Positions 57,707 to 64,000 of a stretch of DNA of 64,000 bases are shown here, one piece after another. Positions within the stretch are counted from its first letter, which is position 1, and every line of letters starts with the position of its first letter. The position numbers and the translations under genes were made by a program. The stretch comes from SXTU01 sp964496695 (GTDB taxonomy: Bacteria > Verrucomicrobiota > Verrucomicrobiia > Limisphaerales > SXTU01). Under the pieces are notes generated by a model that was given only the letters and a program-made list of their open reading frames with translations, did not search any database and had not been told where the DNA came from. The stretch lies in the NCBI GenBank assembly GCA_964496695.1, contig CAZCBE010000011.1, forward strand, positions 1-64,000, in the 5' to 3' direction.

Positions 57707-59398
57707 ATGAGATCTCGCTTCCCCAAATCTTTCGGCCAACTGCCGAACGGCCTCTGGTTTCTCGTGCTGCTGCTCTGGCTCCGGCTGCCAGCGGGTGCGC
57801 AGACCGAGGTTGCCATCACACTGCAGGTCGTCGGTCCCGGCGTGGCCGGCTTCAGCGCGCCGCGTCCGCATCTGAGCGGGCAATCACTCACGCTCACCGC
57901 CACCCCGGTGGCGGGCGCGCGCTTTGTGCAATGGCAGGACGGCGTGACCAACACACAACGCACCATCAGCGTCCCCGCCAGCGCCGTGACCTTCACGGCA
58001 AGCTTCGAGAATCTGCCCTTCAATCCTATGCCGGACTTCTCCGACCGGGCATTGCAGGCGGTTTCGACCAGCAACCGCCCGCAGCTTGACCCGTTGCAGT
58101 TCATCGGCGGTCGGCTTCGGCTGGCCGTGAACCTGCCGGGGCGGCATGGCTACCGCTTGCACTCCGCCAATAACCTCGCTTCGACCGCCTTCACTCTGGT
58201 GCCCTTTGCCGGCGCTTCAAATGCCCCGCTCAGTTTCGCGGAGAGCTTCGGCGGGCCTGGCCCGGTGGAACTATGGGTCCCGGCCCCCGTCAGTTCGGCC
58301 CGCGCGTTCTACTTCCTCCAACTCGACAACGGCATCACGCTCCCCGTGCTCTACTTCGCGGACGTGACCCAGGTCGTCCCCGGTGCGGACGTGACGCTCC
58401 ACGGCGCGAACCTAACTGGCACGGTGCAGGCAAAATCTGGCACGACGAACCTCACCTCGACATTGCTCGACACTACTCGGCTGCACGTCATCGCGCCGGC
58501 CACGCCGGGCAGCTACACGCTCGGTGCGACCGTCAGCGGGGTGCAGGCCATCGGCGCGATTCCGCTGACAGTCGTGGCTGCCACGAACGGGCCGCGTCTC
58601 GATGCGTTGCCGCCCGCCCAGATTCCTCCCGGCGGCTTGCTGCGGCTCACCGGCACGAACTTTGGGACGAACCTTCAGGTCTGGCTGGATGACCAGTTGC
58701 TCTCCGTGCTCGCACGGAACACCAATGGCGGGGAGTTGTATGTGCGTCTGCCGGCGGGGGCGACCAACGGACGGCTGTCGGTCGTGTCTGGCGGGGTGCG
58801 TTCCACTGGATTGGTGTTCACCGCCTCCTCACTGACCCATACGCCATTCGTGCCCGCGCTGACGGTGGTGGCCAATCCGCTGACCAACGGCGCTTACAAT
58901 TTCACGCCGTTTGTGCCCGCGCTCACGGTCGTGGCCGGCAGCGGCGGCCTCTACAACTACACTCCGTTCATCCCGCTGATGACCGTGGAGGCCAACGCCG
59001 CCGGGCCGGGCGTGCAGATTATTGCCCGCGTGTCCACCAACTCAGGAGCGCAGTTGCAGATTCGCTGGGGGCATCCCGACTTTCACGACAACGAGTATTT
59101 CACGCCTTTCAACCCGCTGGCCGGCCAGACGCGCACCAACACCTTCAGCCTGCCCGACCTCAGCAGCGAATACGAAATCCAGACGGAGGGCGGCGGGGCC
59201 ACCGGCTACCACATCGAAATCCGCATGAACGGCACCAAGGTGATCGAGCATGTCTTCAACTTTCCGGCGGCGGGCGCGGATCGCCACGAAGCCTTTGGCG
59301 GCGTGGGCGCGACCCGCACCGGCGCGATGAATTCCTTTGGCGAACAGGGCATCCGCGTGAACCTGAGCGGAAATACCGTTGGAAACATCACCCCTTGA
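57707..59398 (+). CDS. Secreted protein with InlB-type and IPT/TIG-like domains and a TPFVPALTVV repeat
   Basis: 563 residues from the ATG at 57707, with a long basic N-region and signal peptide (about 14-33, WFLVLLLWLRLPAGAQT). Residues ~38-95 resemble an InlB B-repeat (SGQSLTLTATPVAGARFVQW then DGVTNTQRTI). Two IPT/TIG-like Ig domains follow (about 215-300, VVPGADVTLHGANLTG; about 305-375, IPPGGLLRLTGTNFG). Near residues 377-430 come three copies of TPF(V/I)PALTVV-like 19-21-residue units. Tail about 435-563 is beta-rich. Probably a cell-surface or matrix protein; no enzymatic motif seen. The open frame before 57707 is not counted. Confidence 0.8.
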   Translation: MRSRFPKSFGQLPNGLWFLVLLLWLRLPAGAQTEVAITLQVVGPGVAGFSAPRPHLSGQSLTLTATPVAGARFVQWQDGVTNTQRTISVPASAVTFTASFENLPFNPMPDFSDRALQAVSTSNRPQLDPLQFIGGRLRLAVNLPGRHGYRLHSANNLASTAFTLVPFAGASNAPLSFAESFGGPGPVELWVPAPVSSARAFYFLQLDNGITLPVLYFADVTQVVPGADVTLHGANLTGTVQAKSGTTNLTSTLLDTTRLHVIAPATPGSYTLGATVSGVQAIGAIPLTVVAATNGPRLDALPPAQIPPGGLLRLTGTNFGTNLQVWLDDQLLSVLARNTNGGELYVRLPAGATNGRLSVVSGGVRSTGLVFTASSLTHTPFVPALTVVANPLTNGAYNFTPFVPALTVVAGSGGLYNYTPFIPLMTVEANAAGPGVQIIARVSTNSGAQLQIRWGHPDFHDNEYFTPFNPLAGQTRTNTFSLPDLSSEYEIQTEGGGATGYHIEIRMNGTKVIEHVFNFPAAGADRHEAFGGVGATRTGAMNSFGEQGIRVNLSGNTVGNITP

Positions 59399-59436
59399 AC
59401 GACGCCTGATGCCCACCGCTCTCGAAAAGCCTCTGC

Positions 59437-59523
59437 TGGTAGGGCGCGCTGTTCCCAGCGCGCCGCCGAGCCCCAGTGGCGTCCGGGCAGCCCACGGCGG
59501 GGTGAGGACACCCCGCCCTACCA
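59437..59523. repeat. Small fold-back P3 with TGGTAGGGCG ends
   Basis: TGGTAGGGCGCGCTG (59437-59451) and its hairpin mate CAGCGCGCC, plus GGCGGGGTGAGGACACCCCG then CCCTACCA at the right end (to 59523). Terminal GGTAGGG/CCCTACC matches the ends of the RAYT-flanking fold-backs at 35004-35841. Part of the gene-free stretch 59399-59734. Confidence 0.6.
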
Positions 59524-59598
59524 CCGCAGGTTTCATGGGAGAAGGCATTCGTTCTATCGAGCCGGTTCTCCCGTCCCAGCCTCCCGGCACCCGTCCCT

Positions 59599-59703
59599 GG
59601 AGCGCGGCCTTCAGGCCGCAGCAACGTCCGTTTGCCGGACGCGCTCGGCCTCGTGCCTCCGCTTTCCCCTTCACACGCTTCTGCGGCGTGAACGCCGCGC
59701 TTC
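59599..59703. repeat. GC-rich fold-back N3 (GGAGCGCGGCC ... GCGGC)
   Basis: GGAGCGCGGCCTTCAGGCCG (from 59599) pairs loosely with CGCTTCTGCGGCGTGAACGC (from 59676) and its continuation to 59703. Same family as N1 and N2 at 12862-13133. Fills the second half of the gene-free stretch 59399-59734. Confidence 0.55.
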
Positions 59704-59734
59704 TTTCCCTCCCAATCCAACCAATCTAATTCCT

Positions 59735-61144
59735 ATGAAACTCAATGCTTGTCGCCTCCCCCGTGTCCTCCCCTTGCTGCTGGCGGGTGTGTGGCTGGGC
59801 GCTCCCGCCGCTCACGCCCAGACCAACACCGCCGAGGTTTACAACGTCTATAGCAGCGGCTCCACCGGCGCGGATGGGGAGTTTAATCCGCGCTTCGAAG
59901 TCATCAACGGCACCAACACGCTCGTCGGCGTGCCGCCGGGGACACGTTTCGCTCAAAGGATTGAGGCCAGCAGCTTCGCTCAGGGGCGCACCAACGTTGA
60001 CATCGCGCTGAACTCCTCCGGGGTTTACAATTTTACGACGATTGTTGTTCCAAGTTGGGCCTTCGTTCGGTTTGTCCCGAATACCGGAAACACGCCGGTG
60101 GTGTGGCTAGCGAGCGGAGATGTCAATGTGAACGGGGACATCAGCGTTGCCGCCAAGGACACCGTCAACGCAATCTATGGTGGCAATGACGAATACCGAG
60201 ACCCATTTGGTTCCACGGATATTACGCGGCCAGGACCAGGTGGCTATCCTGGAGGTGCCATAGGAGCAACGGGCTATGGTCCGAATGGTGGTTTGGGTGG
60301 GAGTTCCCCAAAACCCGGTGCGGAAGCCGGACTTATCCTGCCATTTAACGGGGGTTCCGGTGGCGGAGGTTCGTATTCTTACTTGGGAGGTGGCGGGGGC
60401 GGGGTGCTCTGTATCGCCAGTTCAACCAAGATATTCAGCCAGGCCGGTCGCGTATTTCTTCGAGGTAGGGATATAAGTTATTCTGGGCGTGGCGGTGATG
60501 GGCTGGTAGCACTAATTGCCAATGGAGCTTACCCAATCAGTTTGTCTGCCTCATCCTCGCGCACTGCTAAGGCCCTCCTGCTCACTTTCAGGGCGTTGGC
60601 AAACAACAGCGATTACCTTCAACTCCTTCCACCGTTTCCGGTCGGCACCACCTCTGGCGCATTGCCCGTCGCCCGCGTCGCCAGCATCGGCACCTTTGCA
60701 ATTCCCGACAGCGTGACCGGAGCCACCACGCCCTACGTCGCGCGCGTTCCGTTGAGCGGCACACAAACCGTCACTTTGGAAACACGCAATCTGCCGGTGA
60801 GCATCCTGTTTGACGTGCTCTTCACCAAAGGCGGCGTCACCACCACCAACCGGTTTCCGGCCACCACCGGCACCAGTGCCTCCGCCACCACGTCCGGGAC
60901 CTACGATTTCGGCACGGGCACCACCACCATCAGCGCGCTGGCCACCGCCCCCGTGCAAACCGCCCTGGCCCCGCGCTGGCAGGGCCGTGGCCTCAAAGAG
61001 GTCCAGATCGCGTTGAACCCGGAAGGCCGCAGCATCACCCAGTTCATCACCGAATCCGGCGACGTGCTCTCCCACGAAGCCGCCCTGCGCCTCGCCGTGA
61101 GGCAAGGCAAGTGGGAATTCATCCGCCAGTATGGCGGGTCTTGA
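59735..61144 (+). CDS. Secreted Gly-rich surface-type protein, unknown function
   Basis: 469 residues from the ATG at 59735 with a signal peptide (about 1-29, LLLAGVWLGAPAAHAQ). An N-terminal beta-rich part (about 30-140) is followed by a Gly-rich middle (about 165-225, GGYPGGAIGATGYGPNGGLG and NGGSGGGGSYSYLGGGGGGV), then a Thr/Ala-rich beta domain (about 290-420) and a C-terminal stretch SITQFITESGDVLSHEAALR. The last part resembles a non-globular sorting end but no known sorting motif is seen. The middle third (roughly 60000-60560) has visibly lower GC than both ends, unlike neighbouring genes. Family not recognised. Confidence 0.75.
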   Translation: MKLNACRLPRVLPLLLAGVWLGAPAAHAQTNTAEVYNVYSSGSTGADGEFNPRFEVINGTNTLVGVPPGTRFAQRIEASSFAQGRTNVDIALNSSGVYNFTTIVVPSWAFVRFVPNTGNTPVVWLASGDVNVNGDISVAAKDTVNAIYGGNDEYRDPFGSTDITRPGPGGYPGGAIGATGYGPNGGLGGSSPKPGAEAGLILPFNGGSGGGGSYSYLGGGGGGVLCIASSTKIFSQAGRVFLRGRDISYSGRGGDGLVALIANGAYPISLSASSSRTAKALLLTFRALANNSDYLQLLPPFPVGTTSGALPVARVASIGTFAIPDSVTGATTPYVARVPLSGTQTVTLETRNLPVSILFDVLFTKGGVTTTNRFPATTGTSASATTSGTYDFGTGTTTISALATAPVQTALAPRWQGRGLKEVQIALNPEGRSITQFITESGDVLSHEAALRLAVRQGKWEFIRQYGGS

Positions 61145-61364
61145 TCGCGGCACCGCGAACTGGCTTTTGCCCACGCCACCGGCGGTCCGGTTACTGCTGG
61201 CAGTCAGGAGGTCTTTTGCCCGCCTGAGTGGGCGGGCACGGGTCGGGGTGCCTTTGTTACCCGCGTTACGCGCTCCGGCCCGTTGTTAATTTGATTTCCC
61301 GCGCGTGTGGGGAAGGCAGGCTCTGGCCCAAAATCGTGTGCGGGCCGGAGCCTGTCGTGTTCTT

Positions 61365-61407
61365 CACCCCCTCACCCCGGCCCTCTCGCACAGTGGTGGC
61401 GAGGGAG
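61365..61407. repeat. Copy K4 of the CCCTCACCCCGGCCCTCTC family
   Basis: CCCCCTCACCCCGGCCCTCT followed by CGCACAGTGGTGGCGAGGGA: same word order as the right arm of K1 (19313-19348), with a small hairpin (CCCTCTCGC ... GCGAGGGA). In the spacer 61145-61414 before the FmdB-type gene. Confidence 0.55.
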
Positions 61408-61414
61408 AAAACGC

Positions 61415-61924
61415 TCAATAGTCGTAAAGCCCGCTGTCGTGGGAGTAGGCGCCGCCCGCGCCGCCGGGACCACCTTCGCCGCCCATCAGGTCGCCGAGCA
61501 CGTCGCCCATGTCGGCCTCGATCTTCTCCGGGTCTTCCCCGGCTTCGAGGCGCTTGATGGCGATGTCGAGTTCCTTGGGCATTGAGCCGGGGGGCATGAT
61601 GTCCTTCATCTTGCGCATCATGTGCGCCATGTGCTTGGGGTTGTTCTCGTCGAGACTCGCCATGTCGCGCTCCATCTCGCGCATGGCGCTCTCGATCCGC
61701 GGATCGTCCATGTCGGGCATCGGCGGGCCGCCCTCGGCGTCGTCGGCCCCAGTCATGGCGGCGGGTTCCTTCAGGCCTTTGGTCATGGCGAAGCGGCTCA
61801 TCTGCTTGCGCATCTTCTTGTTGCCGCACTTGGGGCAGGCGGGCGTGCGGTCGGGGTTGATGCGCTTGGAGAGGAAGTTGAAGATCACCCGGCACTTGGG
61901 GCAGGCGAATTCGTAGATGGGCAT
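61415..61924 (-). CDS. FmdB-type zinc-ribbon protein with acidic Met-rich extension
   Basis: 169 residues from the ATG at 61924. The N-terminal FmdB/CxxC domain (about 1-45) is clear: MPIYEFACPKCRVIFNFLSK with CPKC, and CPKCGNKKMRKQMSRF. After residue 55 comes an acidic, Met-rich region (EGGPPMPDMDDPRIESAMRE, HMAHMMRKMKDIMPPGSMPK) and a C-terminal LGDLMGGEGGPGGAGGAYSH. FmdB-type proteins are regulatory or metal-binding small proteins of mostly unknown role. The Met- and Asp-rich tail could bind metal. Confidence 0.85.
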   Translation of the reverse strand: MPIYEFACPKCRVIFNFLSKRINPDRTPACPKCGNKKMRKQMSRFAMTKGLKEPAAMTGADDAEGGPPMPDMDDPRIESAMREMERDMASLDENNPKHMAHMMRKMKDIMPPGSMPKELDIAIKRLEAGEDPEKIEADMGDVLGDLMGGEGGPGGAGGAYSHDSGLYDY

Positions 61925-61961
61925 GCTGTTGCGTTAGATGGTAATGCAATGGGTTGTCGAT

Positions 61962-62462
61962 TCAACGTGATGCGGTGGGGTTCTCCAAGACGGGCAATGC
62001 CTGTCGCGGCACTTTCATCCTCTCGCGGCGGGTGACTTCAAAGGCTGCAAAAGCCCCAATACTGCCTGAAATAATGCCAATAACATTGAACAAGCAAAAA
62101 GCCCATTTCCAAGTCCAGAAATACGCCGACAGGCTTTGCCTGTCACGGAGTGAAAGGGGGTCACTGACGAAACTAGCTGCCGAGCTGGCGAAGACGGCCA
62201 AACAAAAGAGCAACGCAACGGAGGCAACTGACCAAACATGCAACCGTGGGACAACCAATGCGACGGGAACCGATGCTGGAAGCGTTGTAAGTAGCGCTGC
62301 GTAGAATGCGAACGGAAACAGCACCGCTCGTGCGACTGCCTGTTCGGAAAATCCTCCCACCATGTTCACACCGCCGGCGACTATCACCGCAGCAAAAAAG
62401 GCAGCCACAGAACTTGTGACACCACCGGCTGTCAAAGCTTCTTTCCAATAGGTGCTGCGCAT
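61962..62462 (-). CDS. Hypothetical four-helix membrane protein
   Basis: 166 residues from the ATG at 62462; a TTG eight codons upstream is possible. Four hydrophobic segments (about 15-35, 45-65, 72-95 and 125-147) with short loops, including SDPLSLRDRQSLSAYFWTW. Lower GC and weaker codon bias than the adjacent kor genes, which may point to transfer. No family assigned. It lies in the 3' region of the korA-korB operon, after that operon's terminator hairpin. Confidence 0.5.
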   Translation of the reverse strand: MRSTYWKEALTAGGVTSSVAAFFAAVIVAGGVNMVGGFSEQAVARAVLFPFAFYAALLTTLPASVPVALVVPRLHVWSVASVALLFCLAVFASSAASFVSDPLSLRDRQSLSAYFWTWKWAFCLFNVIGIISGSIGAFAAFEVTRRERMKVPRQALPVLENPTASR

Positions 62463-62513
62463 TTGCAAGATGGCCTCTCGTTTCAACTTGATCCTACAGT
62501 GCGCTTTCAGTTC

Positions 62514-62549
62514 ACAAAAAGCAAAGCCCCGGTCTTGCGACCGGGGCTT
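62514..62549 (-). terminator. Rho-independent terminator of the kor operon
   Basis: AAGCCCCGGTC (62524-62534) and GACCGGGGCTT (62539-62549) form a perfect 11-bp stem with loop TTGC. On the minus strand the stem is followed by TTGCTTTTT. It lies 22 bases after the korB stop codon (62572), as expected for an operon terminator. Confidence 0.88.
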
Positions 62550-62571
62550 CGAGAATGGGTTCGATCCCGGC

Positions 62572-63528
62572 CTACTTCATCCGGTCGAAGTTCTTCTGAA
62601 GGATCTGCCAGTCGGGCAGGGCCGCGAACTTCTCGCGGTTGGTGCTGATGATCTTCGCCTCGTTGGCGTTCTTGGTCGGTCGGTTGACCTTGTAGATGAT
62701 GCCGAACTTGCCGGGCATCAGCTCCTCGGAGAGCTTGTAGGCGGCATATTCGTCGGTGACGTCGTGATCCTTCGGGACTTCGGGGAACTGGCCGCCCTTG
62801 CGGGGGTTCGCGCCGTCGAAGGCACCGGGATAGAATTCGACGCACTCGCTGAGGCACTCGATGAAGCTGAAGCCGTCGTGGTCCATGGCGGCTTCCATCA
62901 TCTGGAGGACGTGGTTCGGATTCGTGTGGGTGGTCCGGGCCACAAAGGTCGCGCCCGCCGCGATGGCCTGCTTCATCGGGTTGATCGGACGGTCGCCGCT
63001 GCCCCAGGCGTCGGTCTTGGACTTGTAGCCGAGGGGCGAGGTGGGCGAGGTCTGGTTCTTGGTCAGGCCATAGACCCAGTTGTCCATCACGCAATAGGTC
63101 AGCTTGATGTTCTTGCGCGCGGTGTGGCTGAAGTGGTTGCCGCCGATGGAGAAGGCGTCGCCGTCGCCGCCGAAGACGAAGACGTGGAGGTCGGGACGCG
63201 AGAGCGAAACGCCGCTGGCGAAGGGCAGGGCGCGGCCGTGGATGAAGTGCGCGCCGTGCGCCTGCACGAAGTAGGGGAAGCGGCTGGAGCAGCCGATGCC
63301 CGCGACAGTCGTGATCTTCTCGTGGTGCATCTTGCGCTTCTCGATGAGCTTGAAGTAGAGCGCGAGCACGGAGAAGTCACCGCAGCCGGGGCACCACGTC
63401 GGATGGTCGGCGGCGACTTCCTTTTTGGTGAGGCCTTTGCGGTCGCCTTCGGGGAGGGGCGGGACGGGGGCAAGGTTAAGGTTGCCCGTGCGGGTGAGGG
63501 TTTCGGAGGGGAAGGAGAGAGCGGTCAT
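62572..63528 (-). CDS. korB: 2-oxoacid:ferredoxin oxidoreductase, beta subunit (probably 2-oxoglutarate)
   Basis: 318 residues from the ATG at 63528. Thiamine-pyrophosphate subunit: PTWCPGCGDFSVLALYFKLI, TVAGIGCSSRFPYFVQAHGA, HGRALPFASGVSLSRPDLHV, the TPP/Mg motif FGGDGDAFSIGGNHF and NIKLTYCVMDNWVYGLTKNQ. Cys residues in CPGCGD are typical of KorB-type subunits (some ligate an Fe-S cluster together with a third Cys). With korA it oxidises a 2-oxoacid to acyl-CoA and CO2 while reducing ferredoxin, or the reverse. Encoded 34 bp after korA; a terminator follows it. Confidence 0.93.
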   Translation of the reverse strand: MTALSFPSETLTRTGNLNLAPVPPLPEGDRKGLTKKEVAADHPTWCPGCGDFSVLALYFKLIEKRKMHHEKITTVAGIGCSSRFPYFVQAHGAHFIHGRALPFASGVSLSRPDLHVFVFGGDGDAFSIGGNHFSHTARKNIKLTYCVMDNWVYGLTKNQTSPTSPLGYKSKTDAWGSGDRPINPMKQAIAAGATFVARTTHTNPNHVLQMMEAAMDHDGFSFIECLSECVEFYPGAFDGANPRKGGQFPEVPKDHDVTDEYAAYKLSEELMPGKFGIIYKVNRPTKNANEAKIISTNREKFAALPDWQILQKNFDRMK

Positions 63529-63562
63529 GTCGTGAAATGAAATTGAGTTTCGTCGGTGAAAA

Positions 63563-64000
63563 TTACTTCGTCATCGCCTTCACGCGGTCGAGAATCTCGC
63601 GAATCTTCCAGGTGAGGCCGTCCACCTTCGTGAGGCCGCGAATCTTCGGGTCGCAGTAGCGGGCGCGGAGCACGGCCCCGAGCTGGCCGTAGCCGTAGAA
63701 GCCCTCGTCATTCAACTCGACGACGAGCACGTGTGAGAAGGCCTCGAAGATCTTCTCCAGGCCGTTCGGCAGGGGGTTGAGATACTTGATGTGCAGCGCG
63801 GAGACGGCGTCGCCATTGGCGCGTGCCTGCTTGACGGCTTCTTCCACCGGGCCTTTGCTGGAACCCCAGCTAACGAGGAGCACCTGGCCTTCAGACGGGC
63901 CGAAGACGGTCGGCGTGGGCAGGTCCGCGCCGAGCTTCTTGAGCTTGTTGCGGCGCTTGGCGGTCATCTGCACGTGCAGCTTGGGCGAGCCGGTCGGGTG
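63563..64000 (-). CDS. korA: 2-oxoacid:ferredoxin oxidoreductase, alpha subunit (C-terminal part)
   Basis: The frame is open to the window edge, so the N-terminal part (gamma/alpha domains) lies beyond 64000. The visible ~145 residues are the C-terminal end of KorA-type subunits: KRRNKLKKLGADLPTPTVFG, LLVSWGSSKGPVEEAVKQAR, LHIKYLNPLPNGLEKIFEAF, VLVVELNDEGFYGYGQLGAV and LRARYCDPKIRGLTKVDGLT. Partner of KorB, 34 bp downstream in the same direction, forming one operon. The alpha subunit usually carries the CoA-binding domain. Confidence 0.92.
   Translation of the reverse strand, partial: HPTGSPKLHVQMTAKRRNKLKKLGADLPTPTVFGPSEGQVLLVSWGSSKGPVEEAVKQARANGDAVSALHIKYLNPLPNGLEKIFEAFSHVLVVELNDEGFYGYGQLGAVLRARYCDPKIRGLTKVDGLTWKIREILDRVKAMTK

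Noticed and set aside
62514..62549. tRNA-like or riboswitch-like fold before korB
   Set aside because: The structure is a simple 11-bp stem followed by T-rich sequence downstream of korB on the minus strand, that is, a terminator.

Overview
The window is high-GC bacterial chromosome and most resembles a member of the Verrucomicrobiota, probably the Pedosphaera/Limisphaerales side of the PVC superphylum. The signs are a DUF1549/DUF1553 protein followed by a DUF1501 protein, several prepilin-type secreted proteins, a Ser/Thr kinase with a DWG motif and TPR/LRR-like tail, an ABC transporter + DUF58 + BatA/vWA cluster, and few Shine-Dalgarno sequences. No rRNA, tRNA or CRISPR array was seen. The taxonomic call is inference from gene content.

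Layout. 1-4.4 kb: the end of an unknown membrane protein, a secreted lactonase-type propeller, a Tat-exported sulfite-oxidase-like enzyme, and a tiny gene with integron-cassette-like borders. 5-8.5 kb: pyruvate carboxylase. 8.5-11.6 kb: a pseudopilin and two tandem TPR paralogues on the minus strand. 12-19 kb: a DUF218 protein, a complete 5-oxoprolinase operon (pxpB-pxpC-pxpA), a Xer recombinase, a lipoprotein, an FtsB-like protein, a stand-alone receiver and an M42 peptidase. 19.5-30.8 kb: a long co-directional series (GATase-like membrane protein, ABC ATPase and permease, pseudopilin, Cys-motif membrane protein, DUF58, BatA/vWA, ExbB, ExbD). 31-35 kb: the DUF1549/1553 + DUF1501 pair. 35.0-35.8 kb: a RAYT transposase flanked by matching fold-back repeats. 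35.8-38 kb: aat-cca operon. 38-41 kb: an accessory island of five small minus-strand genes including a SUKH (SMI1/KNR4) protein, with a repeated spacer motif. 41.6-45.2 kb: a translationally coupled operon of three CNNM/CorC-type membrane proteins. 45-57 kb: a Ser/Thr kinase, a hydrolase, a Rieske protein, a VOC protein, small proteins, a GreA-like factor, fabI, an MFS carrier, a NUDIX hydrolase and a two-component pair. 57.7-61 kb: two large secreted proteins. 61-64 kb: an FmdB-type zinc ribbon, a membrane protein, and the korB/korA end of a 2-oxoacid:ferredoxin oxidoreductase.

The most striking property lies between the genes. Almost every spacer longer than about 80 bp contains a fold-back (inverted-repeat) element. 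Many are built from degenerate tandem words of 6, 7, 8 or 9 bases whose two arms are complementary. Others are REP/BIME-like GC-rich hairpins, and one such family flanks the RAYT. Several fill the whole spacer between co-directional genes up to a few bases before the next start codon, and one REP-like unit sits in frame inside the vWA gene.
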